Shown piece by piece: positions 16,983 through 27,001 of a DNA stretch of 64,000 nt. The DNA is taken from NCBI RefSeq assembly GCF_018687635.1, contig NZ_CP061300.1:744001-808000 (forward strand), given 5' to 3'. Made by a program: the position numbers and the translations under genes. Positions within the stretch are counted from its first letter, which is position 1. Every line of letters starts with the position of its first letter. The stretch is from Polynucleobacter sp. MWH-Braz-FAM2G (GTDB taxonomy: Bacteria > Pseudomonadota > Gammaproteobacteria > Burkholderiales > Burkholderiaceae). Below the pieces are notes generated by a model that saw nothing but the letters and a program-made list of their open reading frames with translations, was not told where the DNA came from and ran no database searches.

Positions 16983-17823
16983 TTCAGTTCGAATAGCAGC
17001 GTGGAATGTGAACTCCCTGAAGGTTCGCCTTCCACAAGTATTGCGTTGGTTGCAGGATCAAGAAAAAAAGCAGCAAGCTATTGATGCGCTTTGTTTGCAA
17101 GAGCTGAAGCTGACCGATGACAAGTATCCCCACAAAGAGCTGGAGGATGCTGGTTATTTGAGTCTGGCTGCAGGGCAAAAAACCTATAACGGTGTTGCAA
17201 TTATTCTGCGTAAAGCTGCATTGGCGCCCATTTCATCGGACATTGAGACTGCTTTCCTGAAGCCAGTCAGAAATATTCCGGATCATGCTGATGAGCAGCA
17301 GCGTATCCTTGCGGCTACAGTCTGTTTTGCTGGTACTCAACCCATGAGATTAGTATCTGCTTATTTCCCTAATGGGCAGTCGCCTGAGAGCGAGAAATTC
17401 ACTTACAAGCTCAATTGGCTGCAAGCCTTGCAAACCTGGCTGAGCGAAGAGCTTCAGCAAAACTCACGTCTAGCTTTGCTTGGTGATTTCAATATTGCGC
17501 CTGCCGATGAAGATGTTCATGACCCTAAGGCTTGGGAAGGTCAGAATCTAGTGTCACCACCAGAGCGTGCCGCATTTCAGGATTTACTTAAACTTGGATT
17601 GCATGATTCATTCAGAATGTTTGAACAGTCACCCAAAACCTTCAGTTGGTGGGATTACCGCATGATGGGCTTTAGAAGGAATGCCGGTTTGCGCATCGAT
17701 CACATATTGTTGAGTGAAGCGCTTAAAGCGAAATGCGAAGCTAGTATCGTTGATAAAGAACCAAGAGCTTGGGAGCAGCCGTCAGACCATGCCCCCGTAA
17801 TAGCAACCATTAAAAAAACCTAA
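16975..17823 (+). CDS. xth: Exodeoxyribonuclease III
   Basis: AP endonuclease and 3'-5' exonuclease of base excision repair. Family landmarks: RIAAWNVNSLKVRLPQVL at the N-terminus, the metal-binding Glu in LCLQELKL near residue 40, the active-site Tyr in VSAYFPNGQ, the LLGDFNIAP box near residue 160 (catalytic Asp and Asn) and the terminal SDHAPVIATI with the catalytic His. The open frame begins at 16930, but ATG 16975, which overlaps the ntrC stop by 8 bp, gives the expected N-terminus. It reads from the glnA-ntrBC unit by overlap and converges with prlC, the two stop codons overlapping by 4 bp. Confidence 0.93.
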   Translation: MTDSVRIAAWNVNSLKVRLPQVLRWLQDQEKKQQAIDALCLQELKLTDDKYPHKELEDAGYLSLAAGQKTYNGVAIILRKAALAPISSDIETAFLKPVRNIPDHADEQQRILAATVCFAGTQPMRLVSAYFPNGQSPESEKFTYKLNWLQALQTWLSEELQQNSRLALLGDFNIAPADEDVHDPKAWEGQNLVSPPERAAFQDLLKLGLHDSFRMFEQSPKTFSWWDYRMMGFRRNAGLRIDHILLSEALKAKCEASIVDKEPRAWEQPSDHAPVIATIKKT

Positions 17824-19955
17824 GCCTGCTGCGCTAAGCCCCCATGCCTTAGCAAGGCATCGATACTCGGTTCTCTACCTCTAAACGCTTTAAAAGATTC
17901 AGCAGCAGGGCGACTGCCGCCCACTTCCAGAATTTCTTGTCGATAACGAGCGCCCGTTTTTTCATCCAGAACACTGCCAGTAAGTTTGGCGGCCTCTTCA
18001 AAGGCAGAGTAAACGTCAGCTGACAGTACTTCCGCCCATTTATAACTGTAATATCCCGCTGCATAGCCGCCGGCAAATATATGGCTAAATGTATTGATCC
18101 AACGGGAAATCTCTGGTTGAGAGATTACGTTAAATTGGTTGGCAATCTCTCTAGAGAGTTCTAGCACTGCTCGGCTTTCTGTACTTTGCGCATCAAATGT
18201 AGAGTGCAAACGCCAATCGGTTAATGACATCACAATTTGACGCAGGGTCATGTAGCCATTTTGGAAATTCTTGGCGGCTAACATTTTTTCAAAAAGTTCG
18301 CGGGGTAAAGGTTTACCTGTCTCGGCATGAGAGGTCATTTTTTCTAAAACCTCCCACTCCCAACAGAAGTTTTCCATAAATTGACTTGGTAGCTCAACTG
18401 CATCCCACTCAACACCATTGATGCCAGAGACTCCTAGGGCGCTAACTTGAGTTAAGAGATGATGCAGACCATGACCGCTCTCATGGAAAAGGGTAATCAC
18501 ATCATCATGGGTAATGGTGGGTTGACGCAATACACCGTCCACCTTTACAGGGGGTGCAAAGTTGCAGACTAAGTAAGCTACCGGTATTTGGATCTCTCCA
18601 TTGGGCAATATCCTGCGTCCACGTGCATCATCCATCCATGCGCCACCTCGTTTACCAGGTCGAGCGTAGGGGTCTAAATAAAAATACGCCACGATATTGC
18701 CTTGAGTATTCTTGACTGAGAACGATTGCACATCCGTATGCCAAGTAGGGAGATCAGCAGCTTCAATCTTGACGCCAAACAGGGTTTGGATTACTTGAAA
18801 AAGTCCATCTAATGCTTTGGGCAGAGGAAAATATTGCTTAAGCTCGTTCTCTGAAAATGAATAACGTTCTTGCTTTAATCTTTCTGAGGCAAAGGCAATA
18901 TCCCAGGGTTCCAGCCCATCGGAAATACCGAGCTTCGTTTTTGCAAAATCACTCAATTCTTGCCAATCTTTGAGTGCAAATGGTTTTGCCTTCTGTGCAA
19001 AGTTGGTTAAGAATGAGTCCACCTCCTCAACGCTATTTGCCATCTTTGGCGCCAAACTTAGTGCGGCATAATTTTTGAAGCCGAGCATACGAGCCTCTTC
19101 ATCTCGTAATCTTAATTGCTCAAGCATATTGAGAGTGTTATCCCACTCTAACTTACCATTGGCGTATTGAGGTGCTAGTTCTGAAGCTCGTGTAACGTAT
19201 GCTTCATACATGAGACGTCTTAGCGCACGATTTTCAGAGTACTGCATGACTGGGTAGTAGGAGGGGAAGTGTAGCGTGAATGCCCAGCCCTGCAGGTTCT
19301 TTTGCGCAGCGGTGTCAGCAGCTGCAGTAATTGCATCTTCAGGCAATCCAACTAATTCAGCCTTGTTTGTAATAAGGTGCACAAAACTATCGGTGGCATC
19401 TAAGACATGATCGGAAAACGCTTTACCTAATATCGCTTGTTCGTCTTGAATTTGAGCAAAGCGGGGCTTATCAGCATCGCTAAGTTCGGCGCCACCCAAA
19501 CGAAAATCTCGCAAAGAATTTTCAATCACTTTTTTCTGTGCTGGACTTAGTTTCTCAAAGACAGGTGCTTTACTTAATTCTTTGAATTTTTTGTAAAGAT
19601 CTAAATTCTGTCCAAGACTAGAGAAGAAGGCGGTAACTTTGGGCAACATTTCTCCATAAGCTGCACGTAGTTCTGGCGTATCGGCAACACTATTGAGATG
19701 GGAGATCACTCCCCAAGATCTTCCCAATGCCTCGGTAGCATCTTCAAGAGGTTCTGCTAAAGCATTCCAGGTTGGCGCAGTATCCGAATTTACTGCCACA
19801 TCAACAGCTTCTTGTGCGCGTTTGAGTAAATACTCAATTGCAGGGGCAATGTGTTCGGGCTTAACTTTTGAATAGCTGGCAATGCCTCGACCAAAAGTTA
19901 GTAGAGGATTATTTTGTAAATCAGAAGGAAGGGTATTGGAAGAGGATGTAGTCAT
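17820..19955 (-). CDS. prlC: Oligopeptidase A (M3 family zinc metallopeptidase)
   Basis: Cytosolic peptidase that degrades short peptides, including cleaved signal peptides. The 711-residue product carries the zinc motif HESGH within TLFHESGHGLHHLLT near residue 490, with the third ligand Glu in the downstream VEWDAVELPSQFMENF segment, and the C-terminal GYYSYKWAEVLSADVYSAFEE characteristic of M3A enzymes. The first half is the helical lid. Length agrees with E. coli PrlC (680). It follows folD on the minus strand after a gap of about 50 bp. In that gap CTGGGA and TCCCAG could pair over a long loop, but no terminator is convincing. Confidence 0.95.
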   Translation of the reverse strand: MTTSSSNTLPSDLQNNPLLTFGRGIASYSKVKPEHIAPAIEYLLKRAQEAVDVAVNSDTAPTWNALAEPLEDATEALGRSWGVISHLNSVADTPELRAAYGEMLPKVTAFFSSLGQNLDLYKKFKELSKAPVFEKLSPAQKKVIENSLRDFRLGGAELSDADKPRFAQIQDEQAILGKAFSDHVLDATDSFVHLITNKAELVGLPEDAITAAADTAAQKNLQGWAFTLHFPSYYPVMQYSENRALRRLMYEAYVTRASELAPQYANGKLEWDNTLNMLEQLRLRDEEARMLGFKNYAALSLAPKMANSVEEVDSFLTNFAQKAKPFALKDWQELSDFAKTKLGISDGLEPWDIAFASERLKQERYSFSENELKQYFPLPKALDGLFQVIQTLFGVKIEAADLPTWHTDVQSFSVKNTQGNIVAYFYLDPYARPGKRGGAWMDDARGRRILPNGEIQIPVAYLVCNFAPPVKVDGVLRQPTITHDDVITLFHESGHGLHHLLTQVSALGVSGINGVEWDAVELPSQFMENFCWEWEVLEKMTSHAETGKPLPRELFEKMLAAKNFQNGYMTLRQIVMSLTDWRLHSTFDAQSTESRAVLELSREIANQFNVISQPEISRWINTFSHIFAGGYAAGYYSYKWAEVLSADVYSAFEEAAKLTGSVLDEKTGARYRQEILEVGGSRPAAESFKAFRGREPSIDALLRHGGLAQQA

Positions 19956-20008
19956 CCCTCTAGCTTAACGGACTGGGAACTATTTTGCTAAAAGTCCCAG
20001 CCAATCCC

Positions 20009-20863
20009 TTAGAGCTTGACCGCTTTTTCAGCTGCTTCCAAGGTGTTCATGAGGAGCATAGTGATAGTCATCGGGCCAACTCCACCTGGAACTGGGGTGA
20101 TCCAGCCTGCAACATATTTGGCCGTATCGAAGTCGACATCTCCGCAAAGCTTGCCATCGGGTAGGCGATTGATGCCTACGTCAATTACTACAGCGCCATT
20201 CTTGACCATATCGCCGGAAATCATCTTTGGTTTGCCTGTAGCTACCACCAAAATATCGGCATCTTTAGTATGGTGAGCTAAGTCACGGGTTTTGCTATTA
20301 CAAATAGTCACGGTTGCACCAGCTTGCAATAAAAGCATTGCCATTGGCTTACCTACGATATTAGAGGCGCCCACAATGACAGCGCGAGCCCCGCGAATGG
20401 GGTAGTCAATGCTTTCGAGGATTTTCATGCAACCATAAGGCGTGCAAGGTTTGAACTCGGGTTGCCCAACCATGAGCGCGCCAGCATTGGCAACATGAAA
20501 GCCATCAACATCTTTTTCTGGAGCAATTGCCTCGAGAACACGCTCTGAAGCAATGTGTTCTGGTAGCGGAAGTTGTACCAAGATTCCGTGTATAGCTGGG
20601 TCCGCATTAAGGGTGGCGATGCGAGCAAGCAACTCTTCTTCGCCAAGTTCAGCAGAGTAACGCTCTAAGACAGAATGAAAGCCAACGTCTTCGCAAGCCT
20701 TCACTTTATTGCGCACATAGACTTGGCTGGCTGGATTATCTCCGACCACAATGACTGCCAATCCTGGTCTAGTGCCTTTAGCGGTAACAATGGCCCCGCG
20801 TGCGGCAATCTCAGTGCGTAGTTTTTTAGAAAGGGCGTTTCCGTCTAATAATTGAGCAGGCAT
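20009..20863 (-). CDS. folD: Bifunctional methylenetetrahydrofolate dehydrogenase / methenyltetrahydrofolate cyclohydrolase
   Basis: Interconverts 5,10-methylene-THF, methenyl-THF and formyl-THF with NADP, feeding purine and formyl-Met synthesis. The 284 residues have the FolD signatures: the catalytic [14 protein letters not shown] segment near residue 50 (Tyr and Lys), [16 protein letters not shown] and the NADP-binding [24 protein letters not shown], ending with [19 protein letters not shown]. It is read from the minus strand, 15 bp after the response regulator gene, so it may belong to the same transcript as the two-component genes upstream. The order folD, LuxR regulator, PAS kinase next to aceE is one I recall from other Burkholderiales. 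Confidence 0.97.
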   Translation of the reverse strand: MPAQLLDGNALSKKLRTEIAARGAIVTAKGTRPGLAVIVVGDNPASQVYVRNKVKACEDVGFHSVLERYSAELGEEELLARIATLNADPAIHGILVQLPLPEHIASERVLEAIAPEKDVDGFHVANAGALMVGQPEFKPCTPYGCMKILESIDYPIRGARAVIVGASNIVGKPMAMLLLQAGATVTICNSKTRDLAHHTKDADILVVATGKPKMISGDMVKNGAVVIDVGINRLPDGKLCGDVDFDTAKYVAGWITPVPGGVGPMTITMLLMNTLEAAEKAVKL

Positions 20864-20878
20864 TGATCAACCCAGTGA

Positions 20879-21526
20879 TTAATTAGGCTGTGGGTCAGAC
20901 AAAGCTAGGCGAAGCAGATCGGCAACTGTATTGACATTGAGCTTCTCCATGATATTGGCACGATGTGCTTCAACAGTCTTAATAGAGATACCGAGGTCAT
21001 CGGCAATTTGTTTGTTTAAGCGACCAGCAACAATGCGCTCCAATACTTGGCGTTCGCGTCCTGTTAGCTTGCTCAGTAAACCTTGGGTAATTTTTCGTTG
21101 GCTAGCTTGAGAGTAAACAACACGAGCTTTGGCAAGCATGCGATCAACCAAGCCGCAAAGATCATTCTCTTTAAAGGGTTTCTCAATAAAATCGATTGCG
21201 CCACGCTTCATTGTGGAGACTGCCATGGAGACGTCACCATGACCGGTGATAAAGGCAACAGGCATTGGCAGATTTTCACTGGTGAGGCGCTCTTGTAGCT
21301 CAAGGCCAGACATGCCAGGCATCCGAACATCCAAAATAGCGCAAGAGATGGTGGATTTATCTGTGCTTTGTAGAGATTGTAAAAAACGTTCAGCGCTTGC
21401 ATGGCAACGCACTACATAGCCATTGCTCTCAAGGAGCCAGGTAAGCGAATCTCTTACCGCTTCATCGTCATCCACAACATAGACAACTTCGGCTTGATTT
21501 GGTTTTGTAGTAGCACTTAAGTTCAT
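20879..21526 (-). CDS. FixJ/NarL-type two-component response regulator
   Basis: Two domains: a receiver (residues about 13-130; phosphoacceptor Asp66 in CAILDVRMPG, conserved Lys in FIEKPFKEND) and a LuxR-type helix-turn-helix (LTGRERQVLERIVAGRLNKQIADDLGISIKTVEAHRANIMEKL). The arrangement is that of FixJ, TtrR and DctR partners of PAS-containing kinases. Its kinase is the gene just upstream (gap of 35 bp). The pair lies divergent from the pyruvate dehydrogenase operon, so control of aceE is a reasonable inference, not shown by the sequence alone. Signal not known. Confidence 0.88.
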   Translation of the reverse strand: MNLSATTKPNQAEVVYVVDDDEAVRDSLTWLLESNGYVVRCHASAERFLQSLQSTDKSTISCAILDVRMPGMSGLELQERLTSENLPMPVAFITGHGDVSMAVSTMKRGAIDFIEKPFKENDLCGLVDRMLAKARVVYSQASQRKITQGLLSKLTGRERQVLERIVAGRLNKQIADDLGISIKTVEAHRANIMEKLNVNTVADLLRLALSDPQPN

Positions 21527-21561
21527 ATCGGTTCTCGCGAGGTCAAACTATCAATTCGGTG

Positions 21562-24084
21562 TTAAACATTATCCTTAGATTCTGGGGATTCTAAGGGTAG
21601 GAGTATTGTAAAGGTGCAGCCTGCCAGCTTGGTCTGTTCTGAGTCCGTGACGTTTGTGGCCCAAAGTCTGCCATGGTGGGACTCAATAATAGAACGGCAA
21701 ATATTGAGTCCCATGCCCATACCATCGGATTTTGTACTAAAAAACGGCTCAAACATGTGTTCCAGCACGTTTTCAGGGATGCCACCACCGGCATCAGTAA
21801 CCTGGATTCTGAGCATCGCTGGGAAGATACTGGTTTCTAAATCCGCGCTAATTTTTACAGCGGGAGCTGACCAGCGGGAGGAAAGGGGGTACGCCTCGCG
21901 AACGCTATCAAGAGCATTCTTCAGGAGATTCACTACCACCTGCAGGATTAGAACCGGATCTAGATTGACTACTGGTAGATTTTCCGCAATCTGAGAAGTG
22001 ATGCTTAAGCGATGCCGATGTGCCTCAATTTCAACCAAGCCAACTGCGTCGTTAATGATTTCTGAAATGCAAGATGCCTTACGTTGTGGCTCGCTGCGTT
22101 TCACAAAACCCCGTATACGTTGAATGATGGTGCCAGCTCGATGAGCCTGTTCAGAGGCTTTTTCTAGTGCGGGCAAAATTTCTTTAGTTAGTGTTGGATC
22201 TAGATTGCCGTCTAAACGCTTAGCAACACCCATGCAGTAATTGGATATGGCGGAGAGTGGTTGATTTAATTCGTGAGCTAGTGAAGATGCCATTTCACCC
22301 ATGGTGGTAAGGCGACTAGTAAACTGCATGCGCTCTTGTTGCTGCTGCGCTAATTCATCTGCTTCTTTGCGGGTGGTGATATCCGTAGCAATTAAAAGCT
22401 GCGCGAGATGTCCATCTACCCATGGAATAAAGCGACGTCTTACTTCAAACCATTGATTGCTGCCGTCACTCAGTTGCACTTCTTCAGACTCAGATTCTTG
22501 ATACAAAAAGTGTGTTGGAATTCCAGGGGGAGAATCTTCTAGGTCCTCTGCAATATCTCGCATCGTGGTATTACTTGCATCGTTACCAGCCAATTGGAAG
22601 TGACCTTTTGAGTCATCACCAAAGCGCTCACGATAGAAACGATTAGCAAACAACAGAGCATTTGTTTCCAAAGAGACAACCGATACTGCTGCGTCTAGAC
22701 TTTCTAAAACGGTTGTAAAGCGTTCTTGAGATGCTGCCAACTCTTCACGAATCTTTTTTGGCTCAGAAATATCAATTAATGAAGTAACCCAGCCAGTCTG
22801 CTTTCCTTTTTCATTGATGAGTGGGGCAATAAAGGTGCGGGTTTGGATTAGAGTGCCATCTCTTTTGACGATCACGCCTTCAATACCGACCTTCATGCTG
22901 CCTGAGATATCAGCTCGTAGCGCACGATTCATTTTTTCAACGAGCTCATCCCTTCTGCTATCAGGCCAGAATGGGAATGGCGGCGTGAGACCCATTAACT
23001 CGTCAGCGGTCCAGCCCGTCATTTCGCAAAATGCGCGGTTGACATAGGTAATGCGTTTTTGCATGTCATGAGCTCGAATACCCACAGGAGTGGAATTCTC
23101 CATCGCCTTACGGAAGCTAGTTTCGGTACGTAAACTTGCCTCTGCTTCTTGTCGTACTTGCATTTGTTTTAAAACAGACCAAAGGCTCCAAATCACGAAG
23201 ACGCATAAGCCCATTACAACCCCGATCAACATTCGGAAAGTTAGATTGGTGGGTGGTGGATATGTATCGATACGTAAATTAATATTCGGACTTAAAACAC
23301 CGATATCCAAACTCGTTTGATTGCTAAATGCTCTCTTAGGGATACCCTTATCAGAGGAAATAGCCAATACTTTTTCGTTATCTGTCAGTAAGGTGAAGCG
23401 ATAGTGGGACTTAAGCTCACCAGGAATCACATCCAAAATTCCTTGAGTGGTATAGAGCGCAGCTAAGTAACCAATGATTTCACCGCCAACAATATTTGGC
23501 ACCACTTGCCAAAAAACGATTTTTCTCTCAGCGGAAATGGGTTCGTCAGTTGGTAAATCCAAAAAGATGAACTGACTAAATGCAGCTCGACTCGTTACCC
23601 GACTGAGTTCAATGGCCGATAAAAGATTTGCATGAATAAGTTGATTGTTTTGAGATTTACTAACCCAGTCCGTTTTCTCGCTCTCAGCTGGTGCTATCCA
23701 CTGTCTCCGGTGTTGTGCATCTAGCCAAATGATTCTGACAATCTCATGATTATTGACAACAATATCTTCTGCTTGCTCGCGAGCAATCTGTCTTAGTTTG
23801 ACCTGATCTTCACTAGCAGCGAGTTCTCGATTAATGGTGGTTAAAGCTTCAAGGTTGTTGAGAAAGCGCGATTGAATGCGTTGCTTGGCAAAAGAGAGTT
23901 CTCTAAACAATGCAGCTTCTTGCTGATTTTTTTCTTGAAGATGAAGTGTGCCCAAAATAATGCCCATGACTGCAGTAAATAAAACAATCGCAAGTAATGG
24001 GGTGTAAACCAGTCTAAATCCGCGAATTTTGCGGAGCCATCTGAATGGGCTGAGGACTAAGCTAGCAAAAGGCGTGAATTTCAT
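21562..24084 (-). CDS. Membrane-bound PAS sensor histidine kinase
   Basis: An 840-residue sensor. Membrane helix near residues 25-48, a periplasmic part of about 240 residues rich in charged helices, and a second helix near 288-308 (MLIGVVMGLCVFVIWSLW). Then two PAS domains (STPVGIRAHDMQKRITYVNRAF; LDAAVSVVSLETNALLFANRF), each followed by PAC-like segments. The HisKA helix MASSLAHELNQPLSAISNY holds His604, and the ATPase domain has NLLKNALDSV, DAGGGIP and GMGMGLNICRSIIESHHG. This layout is like DctB/FixL/TtrS kinases. The ligand sensed by the periplasmic domain is unknown. Divergent from aceE across 200 bp. Confidence 0.87.
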   Translation of the reverse strand: MKFTPFASLVLSPFRWLRKIRGFRLVYTPLLAIVLFTAVMGIILGTLHLQEKNQQEAALFRELSFAKQRIQSRFLNNLEALTTINRELAASEDQVKLRQIAREQAEDIVVNNHEIVRIIWLDAQHRRQWIAPAESEKTDWVSKSQNNQLIHANLLSAIELSRVTSRAAFSQFIFLDLPTDEPISAERKIVFWQVVPNIVGGEIIGYLAALYTTQGILDVIPGELKSHYRFTLLTDNEKVLAISSDKGIPKRAFSNQTSLDIGVLSPNINLRIDTYPPPTNLTFRMLIGVVMGLCVFVIWSLWSVLKQMQVRQEAEASLRTETSFRKAMENSTPVGIRAHDMQKRITYVNRAFCEMTGWTADELMGLTPPFPFWPDSRRDELVEKMNRALRADISGSMKVGIEGVIVKRDGTLIQTRTFIAPLINEKGKQTGWVTSLIDISEPKKIREELAASQERFTTVLESLDAAVSVVSLETNALLFANRFYRERFGDDSKGHFQLAGNDASNTTMRDIAEDLEDSPPGIPTHFLYQESESEEVQLSDGSNQWFEVRRRFIPWVDGHLAQLLIATDITTRKEADELAQQQQERMQFTSRLTTMGEMASSLAHELNQPLSAISNYCMGVAKRLDGNLDPTLTKEILPALEKASEQAHRAGTIIQRIRGFVKRSEPQRKASCISEIINDAVGLVEIEAHRHRLSITSQIAENLPVVNLDPVLILQVVVNLLKNALDSVREAYPLSSRWSAPAVKISADLETSIFPAMLRIQVTDAGGGIPENVLEHMFEPFFSTKSDGMGMGLNICRSIIESHHGRLWATNVTDSEQTKLAGCTFTILLPLESPESKDNV

Positions 24085-24170
24085 GAATATGATGCATTTT
24101 GCCCTATTTGTTTTATTTGAAATCGATTTTGAGGGGGTTTTCTACTTCTTATTTGCAGTGCAATAAAATA

Positions 24171-24201
24171 CCACATTATGAGAAATATTATCATTATGTG
24201 G
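24171..24201. promoter_or_regulatory. Inverted repeat upstream of the aceE promoter
   Basis: CCACATTATGA and TCATTATGTGG are inverted repeats matching at 10 of 11 positions over a 9-bp spacer. The centre is about 59 bp before the predicted aceE start site, directly upstream of the -35 box, a usual place for an activator. It lies in the gap between the kinase gene and aceE and could bind the FixJ-type regulator encoded next door; this is inference. Confidence 0.45.
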
Positions 24202-24209
24202 AAAATTGC

Positions 24210-24238
24210 TTGTTTACACCCATATACCTTCCTAGAAT
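24210..24238 (+). promoter_or_regulatory. Predicted sigma-70 promoter of aceE
   Basis: TTGTTT (24210-24215), a 17-bp spacer and TAGAAT (24233-24238), with the start expected near 24245 and a leader of about 40 bases before the aceE ribosome site GGAGA. Confidence 0.5.
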
Positions 24239-24286
24239 ATTGCCTATAGAGTTAATGACAAATTACGCACTATTAATTGGAGACAA

Positions 24287-26986
24287 ATGATGGCAGCAGT
24301 TCCAGATCAAATATTAGGCAAACAAAATGCTCAGGATGCCGATCCAGGCGAGACTCAGGAATGGTTACAAGCGCTTGATGGCGTGATTCGTAATGAAGGT
24401 CCTGAAAGAGCTGCCTACCTCATCGACCAACAAATTTCTCATGCGCGCGTAAACGGAGTAGTGCAACCGTTCCATGCTGAGACACCTTATATCAATACGA
24501 TTCCCGTAGAGAATCAAGCGCGACTCCCAGGTGATCAGAATGTTGAACATCGCATTCGTTCATACACTCGCTGGAATGCAATGGCAATGGTGCTTCGTGC
24601 CAATAAAGATACCAACGTTGGTGGACACATTTCATCTTTCCAGTCCGCTGCAACTTTATACGATGTTGGCTTCAATCATTTCTGGCATGCACCTTCGCCT
24701 GAACATGGTGGCGATTTAATTTTTGTTCAGGGCCATTCAGCACCAGGTGTTTATGCGCGTGCATATATGTTGGGACGTCTTGAAGAGGACCAACTAAATA
24801 ATTTCCGTCAAGAAGTTGGCGGCAAAGGCATTTCAAGTTATCCACATCCATGGTTGATGCCTGATTTCTGGCAATTCCCTACAGTATCGATGGGTCTTGG
24901 CCCGATCATGGCGATCTACCAAGCGCGCTTTATGAAATATTTAACTGACCGTGGCTTTATTCAAGAGCAAGGTCGGAAGGTTTGGGCATTCTTGGGTGAC
25001 GGTGAAACTGATGAGCCAGAGTCATTGGGCGCGATTGGTATGGCTGGCCGTGAAAAGTTAGATAACTTAATTTTTGTTATCAACTGTAACTTACAGCGCT
25101 TGGATGGACCAGTACGCGGTAATGGAAAAATTATTCAAGAATTAGAAAGCGAGTTCCGTGGCGCCGGTTGGAATGTGATCAAAGTTGTTTGGGGTGGTCA
25201 GTGGGATGCATTATTTGCTCGAGATAAAAAAGGTATCTTGATGCAGCGCCTAGGGGAAATCGTTGACGGTCAGTATCAGACCATGAAATCTAAGAACGGC
25301 GCTTATGTTCGTGAGATTGTTTTCAACACTCCAGAATTAAAAGCCCTAGTGAGTGACTGGAGCGATGATGAAATTTGGCAATTAAACCGTGGCGGTCATG
25401 ATCCGCATAAGGTGTTTGCTGCATTCCATGCCGCCGTAAATCATAAAGATCAACCAACAGTTATCTTGGCTCACACAATTAAGGGCTACGGTATGGGTGG
25501 TTCAGGTGAGGCGATGAATATTGCTCACCAAGCCAAGAAGATGAATGCGGATGACGTTCGTCGATTCCGTGATCGCTTTGAGATTCCTGTAAAAGACGAG
25601 CAACTAGATGAAATGCCTTTAGTGAAGTTTGCTGATGGTAGTCCTGAGCTTGAGTATATGAAAGCGCGTCGTAATGAATTAGGTGGCTACTTACCGCAAC
25701 GTCGCATGAAATCCGAGAGCTTGCCTGTTCCAGCACTGGATGTTTTTGCCCCTTTGCTTGAGGCAACTACAGAAGGTCGTGAGATCTCTACAACCATGGC
25801 ATTTGTACGCATGCTCAATACAGTAGTGCGTGATAAGGTCATTGGTAAGCGCGTAGTTCCTATTGTTCCTGATGAGTCTCGCACCTTTGGTATGGAAGGT
25901 ATGTTCCGTCAATTAGGAATCTGGAATCAACTCGGTCAGTTATACACGCCAGAAGATCATGATCAATTGATGTTCTATAAAGAGGACAAGACTGGTCAAA
26001 TCCTGCAAGAGGGCATTAATGAAGCAGGGGGCATGTGTGATTGGATTGCAGCTGCAACTTCTTACTCTACTCATGGAGTGCCGATGTTGCCTTTCTATAT
26101 CTTCTATTCCATGTTTGGTTTCCAGCGTATTGGCGACTTAGCTTGGGCAGCAGGAGATATGCGTAGTCGCGGCTTCTTGCTCGGTGGTACGGCAGGAAGA
26201 ACGACTCTAAATGGCGAAGGTTTGCAACATGAAGATGGACATAGCCATCTTTGGAGCGGCGCAGTTCCTAACTGCATCAGCTACGACCCAACATTCGCCT
26301 TTGAATTAGCGGTTGTTGTTCAAGATGGTATGCGTCGCATGTTAGAAGTTCAGGAAGATGTTTATTACTACATCACTTTAATGAATGAAAACTATGCACA
26401 CCCTGCAATGCCTAAGGGTGCGGAGCAAGACATTATTAAAGGGATGTACAAGCTTAAGTCCGTTGGCGACGATAAGGCAAAACTCCGCGTACAACTATTA
26501 GGTTCTGGCACCATCTTCCGCGAAGTGATTGAAGCTGCCGATATTCTCCATAAAGACTGGGGTATTGCTTCTGATTTATGGGGTTGCCCAAGTTTCACTG
26601 AGCTTGGTCGTGATTGGACTGCAGTACACCGCAGTAATCTTTTGAACCCAACTGCTACACCGACTCTTTCTCACGTTGAGAAGTGCCTGAAGGACACATC
26701 TGGTCCTGTGATTGCTGCAACCGATTACGTGCGTTTATTTGCTGAACAAATTCGTCCGGCTATTCAACATATGGGTCGTCGTTATGAAGTCTTGGGTACC
26801 GATGGATTTGGACGCTCCGACACTCGTGAAAAACTCCGCGACTTCTTTGAAGTTGATCGTCGTTGGGTGGTGCTCACAGCATTGAGATCCTTGGTTGATG
26901 CCGGTCAGCTTGATCGATCTAAATTGGCTGAAGCAATTCAGAAATACGGGATTGATGCTGCTAAACCAAATCCAATGACGGTTTGA
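24287..26986 (+). CDS. aceE: Pyruvate dehydrogenase E1 component (homodimeric type)
   Basis: Thiamine-diphosphate-dependent decarboxylation of pyruvate and acetyl transfer to the lipoyl groups of E2; entry of pyruvate into the citric acid cycle. At 899 residues it is the large alpha2 type of proteobacteria. Visible signatures: VGGHISSFQSAATLYDVGFNHFW near residue 120, the ThDP motif WAFLGDGETDEPES to NCNLQRLDGPVRGN (about residues 230-280) and GQHEDGHSH-like sequence EGLQHEDGHSHLW near 650. GGAGA lies 3 and 6 bases before two tandem ATG codons (24287 and 24290); either can be the start. First gene of aceE-aceF-lpdA. Confidence 0.97.
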   Translation: MMAAVPDQILGKQNAQDADPGETQEWLQALDGVIRNEGPERAAYLIDQQISHARVNGVVQPFHAETPYINTIPVENQARLPGDQNVEHRIRSYTRWNAMAMVLRANKDTNVGGHISSFQSAATLYDVGFNHFWHAPSPEHGGDLIFVQGHSAPGVYARAYMLGRLEEDQLNNFRQEVGGKGISSYPHPWLMPDFWQFPTVSMGLGPIMAIYQARFMKYLTDRGFIQEQGRKVWAFLGDGETDEPESLGAIGMAGREKLDNLIFVINCNLQRLDGPVRGNGKIIQELESEFRGAGWNVIKVVWGGQWDALFARDKKGILMQRLGEIVDGQYQTMKSKNGAYVREIVFNTPELKALVSDWSDDEIWQLNRGGHDPHKVFAAFHAAVNHKDQPTVILAHTIKGYGMGGSGEAMNIAHQAKKMNADDVRRFRDRFEIPVKDEQLDEMPLVKFADGSPELEYMKARRNELGGYLPQRRMKSESLPVPALDVFAPLLEATTEGREISTTMAFVRMLNTVVRDKVIGKRVVPIVPDESRTFGMEGMFRQLGIWNQLGQLYTPEDHDQLMFYKEDKTGQILQEGINEAGGMCDWIAAATSYSTHGVPMLPFYIFYSMFGFQRIGDLAWAAGDMRSRGFLLGGTAGRTTLNGEGLQHEDGHSHLWSGAVPNCISYDPTFAFELAVVVQDGMRRMLEVQEDVYYYITLMNENYAHPAMPKGAEQDIIKGMYKLKSVGDDKAKLRVQLLGSGTIFREVIEAADILHKDWGIASDLWGCPSFTELGRDWTAVHRSNLLNPTATPTLSHVEKCLKDTSGPVIAATDYVRLFAEQIRPAIQHMGRRYEVLGTDGFGRSDTREKLRDFFEVDRRWVVLTALRSLVDAGQLDRSKLAEAIQKYGIDAAKPNPMTV

Positions 26987-27001
26987 TAAGAGAAAAATAA
27001 T

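Noticed and set aside
19956..20008. CTGGGA/TCCCAG pair between folD and prlC as a terminator
   Set aside because: Only six base pairs over a 16-base loop and no T run; not convincing.
24099..24290. Open frame of 63 codons in front of aceE
   Set aside because: It covers the inverted repeat, the predicted promoter and the ribosome site of aceE, has no ribosome site of its own and resembles no known protein. The stretch is better read as a regulatory region.
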